Shown here: positions 60,153-64,000 of the stretch, piece by piece
How the letters are laid out: each line of letters starts with the position of its first letter
How positions within the stretch are numbered: the stretch's first letter is position 1
Origin: SZUA-309 sp965230005
GTDB taxonomy: Bacteria > Pseudomonadota > Gammaproteobacteria > Pseudomonadales > Azotimanducaceae
DNA length: 64,000 nucleotides
Reading direction: 5' to 3'
Assembly (NCBI GenBank): GCA_965230005.1
Contig: OZ245934.1
Location: 1,922,001-1,986,000 of the forward strand
The notes under the pieces: model-generated
The model's database searches: none
What the model was told of the DNA's origin: nothing
The model's input: only the letters and a program-made list of their open reading frames with translations
Program-made: the position numbers and the translations under genes

Positions 60153-63100
60153 ATGACGGTGAACATGGCGGATGGCTTTGGCCGGACTTTCCTCAAGGGC
60201 ATCCTGCTGTTCACCGGACTGAGCCTGGTCACCGCCTGTGGCGGAAGCGAACCAGACAGCAGCATCCCCGCGGAAAGCACCACGACAACGCCCGCAACCA
60301 CGGCAACCTCGCCAGTCGCACCCCCACCGTCACCCACGCAGAAAACACCGGTCAGCGTCAGCGAAGGGACAAACGTCGCCGCCGCCCTCAGCCCCGACGG
60401 ACAGAGCCTTGCCTTCAGCCTGCAGGGCGTTCTGTTCCGCATGGCTGCCGAGGGCGGCGCCGCCGAGGCGCTCATCGGCTACTACTATGATGCCCGGGAA
60501 CCAGCCTGGAGCCCGGACGGGTCCCGCCTCTACTTCCACGGTTACCGCAACGGCAATTGGGACATCTGGTCCGTGAACGCCACCGGCGGCGATCCGGAAC
60601 CGGTTACCCGCGATCCTTTCGATGATCGCGAAGCGGCCGTCTCTCCGAGCGGGGAGCTGGTCGCCTTCGCCTCTGATCGCAGCGGCAACTACGATATCTG
60701 GGTGCAGTCTCTCGGAGACGGCAGCCTGACGCAGATCACGAGCACCCCGGAGAACGAATCAGGACCAGCCTGGTCAGCCTCCGGCCGCGAAATCGCCTAC
60801 GCCGCACAGCTCGCGCCCAATCGCGCCGAGCTCCGGGTGTTTGATCTCGAGAGCTTCGAAACCCGCGTCGTCGGCACGGACGAGGGCACCATTGCCGGCA
60901 CGGCCTGGCATCCGGACGGGATGCGCCTGAGCTACCAGCTCGGCAACCCGGGCCTGAGTGAGTTGAAAGTGATCGCCACCGCCGGCGGCAATCCAGCCAC
61001 CTTGAGCCAATCCGGTGACGATGTTTTTCCCTTCGAAGCAAGCTGGGCCGCAGATGGCAGCGTGCTCTATACGGCAAACGGACTCATCAACCGGCAGCTG
61101 CCGGGCGGGGAAAGAACGCCGGTGCCCTTCGAAGCCACCTTCGAACTCGATCGACCGAGTTATGAGCGACGGCGCAGGAATCACGACGACACTGCAAAGC
61201 GCCGGGCTCTGGGGCTGTCCCTGCCGGCCATATCCGCCGACGGCCGCTACATCACCTTCACGGCGCTCGGCGATCTCTGGCTCTGGAATCCTGACGAGGA
61301 ACAGCTGGAGAATCTCACGAACACACCCTGGGCGGAACGATCACCGCAGTTCTCACCGGACGCTAACGAAATCGCCTACATCACCGAACGCGGCCCGGAC
61401 GGCAGCGCGGGTCTCGCCATCTATAACCGTTCTCAGCAGAGCCACCGCTCCGTGCCCCTTGCCGCTGCCGGGGTTGCCAATCCAGCCTGGTCACCGGACG
61501 GCAAATCGATCGCCCTCTTCGCGAGCATCGCCGGCAGCCCGCTCGCCAGCCAGCTTTCGGTCGTTAACCTCGAAGACGGCAGCATGACGCCTGTCGATAC
61601 GCCGATTCCTGCTCAGGGCATCAGCTGGAGCTCCGACGGCAGCTACGTGGCCACGACTCAGCTTGCCCCCTACAGCAGCCGCTACCGGGAGGGCGTGTAC
61701 CGGCTCATCGTCGCCTCACCCGCCACGGGTGAGCGCCATGAGGTGGAACCCGTGCCCCACCGCAGCCTCGTCAGCGCTGCCCTCGCTCCCTTCGGGCAGT
61801 TCATGACCTACGTGCAGGACGGCCAGCTCTGGCAGCAGGAGCTGACGGAAGACTTTCAACCCGCCGGTTACCCGGAGCCCCTTACCGCACAGCTGACAGA
61901 CAGCCCGAGCTGGTCCTTCGGCGGCCAGTACCTCGTGTTCATGAACGCAGATCGGATGCTGCGCCTGAACATCGACACGGGCGCCACGGAAGACATAACG
62001 CCGACCGTGAACTGGTCTCAGGCGAAGCTCAATGCCAGCTGGACCCTCAGGGTTGGCCGGCTCTTCGACGGCACCGGTGACGCCTATCTGGAAAACGTGC
62101 TGCTCACGATCAACGGCAACCGCATCGAGAAGCTGGAACCCGGTGCACCCGGCGAAGCCGACGTGGACATGAGTGACAAGGCCGCCTTCCCCGGGTTGTT
62201 CGAGATGCATGCACACATGGGTGAAACCAGTGAGGCCCAGGGGCGGGCCTGGCTCGCCTGGGGCGTGACAAGTGTGCGTGATCCCGGCTCACACCCCTAC
62301 GTGGCCAAGGAGCGCCAGGAGATCTGGGACAGCGGAACCTTCCCGGGACCGCGCACTCACGTGACCGGCTATCTGGCGGACGGCAATCGGGTTTACTACT
62401 CCGTCGCCGAAGGGATTGCCTCGGACGTGCACCTCGATCGAGCCCTGGAGAGGGCAGAGAAGCTCGAGTTCGATTTCATCAAAACCTACGTTCGTCTGCC
62501 CGATCATCGGCAGAAACGGGTACTCGACTTCGCCCACGATGTAGGCATCCCCGTTTCCTCACACGAGCTCTTCCCGGCGGTGGCCCACGGGATGGATCAT
62601 GTGGAGCACATCGGCGGTACGAGCCGGCGTGGTTACGCGCCGAAGGTGAGCGCCCTCGGCAGGAGCTACGAAGACGTCGTCAAACTCCTCGCCGAGTCCG
62701 GCATGGGCATTACGGCGACGGCCGTGCTGCCCGGTTATTCGGTCATCGCCAGTGACGAGACCGATCTCTTCGACACACCGCAGTTCGAGCACTTCTACGG
62801 CGCCGCCGGACGCCAGGCCGCCGCCATGCTGAGCCGCATGTTCGGCGGCGGCGCCCGGGCCACGGCCACCAACAACGCGGCGCTGCTGAGAGACCTGGCA
62901 GAGGCCGACGTGCTGCTCGTCACGGGCACAGATTCGCCTTTCGTCCCTTATGGAGCAGGGCTTCACGCGGAGCTCCGCCTCTACGAACGGGCCGGGCTGA
63001 CGCCCGCCCAGATCCTGCGAGCGGCCAGTGTGAAATCCGCCCAGGCGGCGGGCGTTGAGCACGACATCGGCACGCTGGCACCGGGCATGATTGCAGATCT

Positions 63101-63248
63101 GGTGGTGGTGGACGGTGATCCTCTGGCGCGTATCGCCGATGCGGATAACGTGGTGATGACCGTCAAGCACGGCCGGGGCTATCCGATCGAACGATTGCTG
63201 GAAGCGCCGGGCGCTAGCGCAGGATCCGGCTCAGCGGCAGGTCGCTGA
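60153..63248 (+). CDS. Lipoprotein with TolB-like beta-propeller fused to an amidohydrolase
   Basis: This 1031-aa protein has a lipoprotein signal with lipobox LVTAC (Cys29). A Thr/Pro-rich linker follows, then repeated PD40/WD40-like blades (AWSPDGSRLYF, AVSPSGELVAFAS, AWSASGREIAYAA, AWSPDGKSIALFA, about residues 65-640). The C-terminal amidohydrolase has FPGLFEMHAHMG (His686, His688), FIKTYVR (Lys), SSHE and HVEHIGG His residues, TGTDSPF (Asp) and PGMIADLVVVDGDPL. It should hydrolyse an amide or ester in the periplasm. Proteins of this fusion type exist in other proteobacteria; substrate is unknown. Confidence 0.92.
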   Translation: MTVNMADGFGRTFLKGILLFTGLSLVTACGGSEPDSSIPAESTTTTPATTATSPVAPPPSPTQKTPVSVSEGTNVAAALSPDGQSLAFSLQGVLFRMAAEGGAAEALIGYYYDAREPAWSPDGSRLYFHGYRNGNWDIWSVNATGGDPEPVTRDPFDDREAAVSPSGELVAFASDRSGNYDIWVQSLGDGSLTQITSTPENESGPAWSASGREIAYAAQLAPNRAELRVFDLESFETRVVGTDEGTIAGTAWHPDGMRLSYQLGNPGLSELKVIATAGGNPATLSQSGDDVFPFEASWAADGSVLYTANGLINRQLPGGERTPVPFEATFELDRPSYERRRRNHDDTAKRRALGLSLPAISADGRYITFTALGDLWLWNPDEEQLENLTNTPWAERSPQFSPDANEIAYITERGPDGSAGLAIYNRSQQSHRSVPLAAAGVANPAWSPDGKSIALFASIAGSPLASQLSVVNLEDGSMTPVDTPIPAQGISWSSDGSYVATTQLAPYSSRYREGVYRLIVASPATGERHEVEPVPHRSLVSAALAPFGQFMTYVQDGQLWQQELTEDFQPAGYPEPLTAQLTDSPSWSFGGQYLVFMNADRMLRLNIDTGATEDITPTVNWSQAKLNASWTLRVGRLFDGTGDAYLENVLLTINGNRIEKLEPGAPGEADVDMSDKAAFPGLFEMHAHMGETSEAQGRAWLAWGVTSVRDPGSHPYVAKERQEIWDSGTFPGPRTHVTGYLADGNRVYYSVAEGIASDVHLDRALERAEKLEFDFIKTYVRLPDHRQKRVLDFAHDVGIPVSSHELFPAVAHGMDHVEHIGGTSRRGYAPKVSALGRSYEDVVKLLAESGMGITATAVLPGYSVIASDETDLFDTPQFEHFYGAAGRQAAAMLSRMFGGGARATATNNAALLRDLAEADVLLVTGTDSPFVPYGAGLHAELRLYERAGLTPAQILRAASVKSAQAAGVEHDIGTLAPGMIADLVVVDGDPLARIADADNVVMTVKHGRGYPIERLLEAPGASAGSGSAAGR

Positions 63249-63266
63249 GTCTCCGCAGCCGGCCCA

Positions 63267-63818
63267 TCAATCTTCCGTCGCCGGCCAGGCCGGTGCGAAG
63301 CCGTCCCGGTTCGGCATCTGTACCGCTGGCAGCGTCTCCGCGTTCATGACCTCGTCGCGATCGATGATGCCGTTCTCGTAAAGCAGATACGCGCTCAAGG
63401 CATAAAGAGCGCTGTCGTCCAGCGATCCCGGCGCCTGGTGTGGCATGGCCCTGCGCAGGTAATCGAAGAGTGTTGTGGCATAGGGCCAGTAGCTGCCGAT
63501 GGTCTTCACGGGTTTTTCGGAGGTGAGGGATCCCTGCCCTCCCACGAGCCGATCGTTCGGACCGCCTTCACCGCCTTCGCCATGGCAGACACGACACTGA
63601 GCCTGATAGATGGCGAGCCCCTCAGTTGCGGTTCCGCCGCCTGGCGGCAGTCCCTCACCGTCGGGGAAAACCGTGTAGTCAATCGCCTCAAGGGCCGCCG
63701 CCGTGACCGGTTCGCCCAGTTGCGGCGCGTCAGCCTGCGCCCCCACCGTAAGGATGCCGAGCAGCAGCGCCGCAAGCCCGCGGCACGCGCCAACACGAAG
63801 TTGCTCAGAGATACACAT
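63267..63818 (-). CDS. soxD: SoxD-like c-type cytochrome of sulfite/sulfane dehydrogenase
   Basis: This 183-aa exported monohaem cytochrome c has a signal peptide ending AQA, CRVCH haem site (C75-C78-H79) and a probable axial Met125 in RRAMPHQ. The stretches LVGGQGSLTSEKPVKTIGSY, WPYATTLFDYLRRAMP and AYLLYENGIIDRDEVM closely follow the first domain of SoxD. The second haem domain of Paracoccus SoxD is missing. It accepts electrons from the molybdenum subunit SoxC. Its ATG overlaps the 3' end of soxC by 14 bp. Confidence 0.92.
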   Translation of the reverse strand: MCISEQLRVGACRGLAALLLGILTVGAQADAPQLGEPVTAAALEAIDYTVFPDGEGLPPGGGTATEGLAIYQAQCRVCHGEGGEGGPNDRLVGGQGSLTSEKPVKTIGSYWPYATTLFDYLRRAMPHQAPGSLDDSALYALSAYLLYENGIIDRDEVMNAETLPAVQMPNRDGFAPAWPATED

Positions 63819-64000
63819 TGCGCAGTGCCCCCGCTTCGTCGACCGCCCAGGCCTGCATGGCGTTGTAGTGGTAGAAGGATTCCGGCGCGCGCCCGGCCAT
63901 GGCAACCGAGCGGGTTGGTTGCACGGCTCCGGTCTCGTCCGTCGCCCGGGAAAGCAGCACAGCCGGTGCACCGTCCCAGCGCCAGGCGCTCCGGAAACGG
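63805..64000 (-). CDS. soxC: SoxC-like sulfite/sulfane dehydrogenase, C-terminal part (cut by window edge)
   Basis: The frame from the window end down to TGA at 63807-63805 encodes about 64 residues: RFRSAWRWDGAPAVLLSRAT, then DETGAVQPTRS, FYHYNAMQAWAVDEAG and RNVYL at the C terminus. This matches the end of the molybdopterin-dependent SoxC/sulfite oxidase dimerisation domain (W-x-W-D-G, RATDETG, NAxQ-W). The rest lies beyond 64000. Overlap with soxD supports a soxCD operon. Confidence 0.9.
   Translation of the reverse strand, partial: RFRSAWRWDGAPAVLLSRATDETGAVQPTRSVAMAGRAPESFYHYNAMQAWAVDEAGALRNVYL

Overview
This 64 kb window is a high-GC, gene-dense chromosomal segment. It has about 61 protein genes in short same-strand runs, no rRNA or tRNA, no insertion sequence and no CRISPR array. 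The content suggests an aerobic, lipid- and hydrocarbon-degrading proteobacterium, most likely a gammaproteobacterium. This rests on three type I Baeyer-Villiger monooxygenases, a CYP153-type alkane hydroxylase, a wax ester synthase/DGAT, many beta-oxidation enzymes, an UrcA-family protein, a PilZ protein, PPK2 and SoxCD. The taxon is inferred, not shown. No coding-free stretch exceeds about 300 bases.

Layout. 0-8.4 kb: a BVMO, a PhnB-like protein, an ADP-ribosylglycohydrolase divergent from a CASTOR/POLLUX-like two-RCK ion channel, then a VOC protein, a single-domain response regulator, a small membrane protein and a GNAT. 8.4-15 kb: a wax ester synthase with a Lys/Ala-rich histone-like tail, an HEWGH membrane protein, and a TetR-CYP153-BVMO run with a visible operator. 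15-18.9 kb: GNAT, arylamine N-acetyltransferase, a small lipoprotein behind a GNAT remnant, a Nudix-phosphotransferase pair and a DUF3592 protein. 18.9-25.3 kb: a tightly overlapping Rieske dioxygenase operon (alpha, beta, cis-dihydrodiol dehydrogenase, FAD oxidoreductase), followed by a gamma-glutamyltransferase broken by one in-frame TGA, and a LolA-like protein upstream. 25.4-31.2 kb: third BVMO, PPK2, PilZ, DsbA-fold isomerase, PhyH dioxygenase and a lipoprotein.

31.2-38.8 kb: acyl-CoA catabolism (two enoyl-CoA hydratases, an SCP2-like thiolase, a CaiB/BaiF CoA transferase, a luciferase-like oxidoreductase, an SDR). 39-44.2 kb: UrcA protein with a clear terminator, a LytS/LytTR two-component pair, a DUF898 membrane protein, and a TetR-GST operon whose promoter spacer is filled by a perfect 8-bp palindrome. 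44.3-50.3 kb: a paired acyl-CoA dehydrogenase locus with a luciferase-like oxidoreductase, divergent from a second P450 plus another luciferase-like enzyme. This layout recalls steroid or terpenoid side-chain degradation loci. 50.4-53.3 kb: a 59-aa DUF6435-type coiled-coil protein, a phosphotransferase, a GNAT and a GST.

53.4-64 kb is an envelope-oriented region: a lipoprotein alpha/beta-hydrolase, a membrane-anchored hydrolase overlapping it tail to tail, a secreted zinc phospholipase C/P1-nuclease-like domain fused to a probable outer-membrane beta-barrel, two inner-membrane proteins (one a BlaR1-like M56 protein with a destroyed HExxH site), a beta-propeller/amidohydrolase lipoprotein, and SoxD plus the 3' end of soxC. 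The zinc-enzyme/barrel fusion is the most novel-looking item. The two TetR promoters, both predicted to give nearly leaderless transcripts, and the broken gamma-glutamyltransferase are the next most informative.
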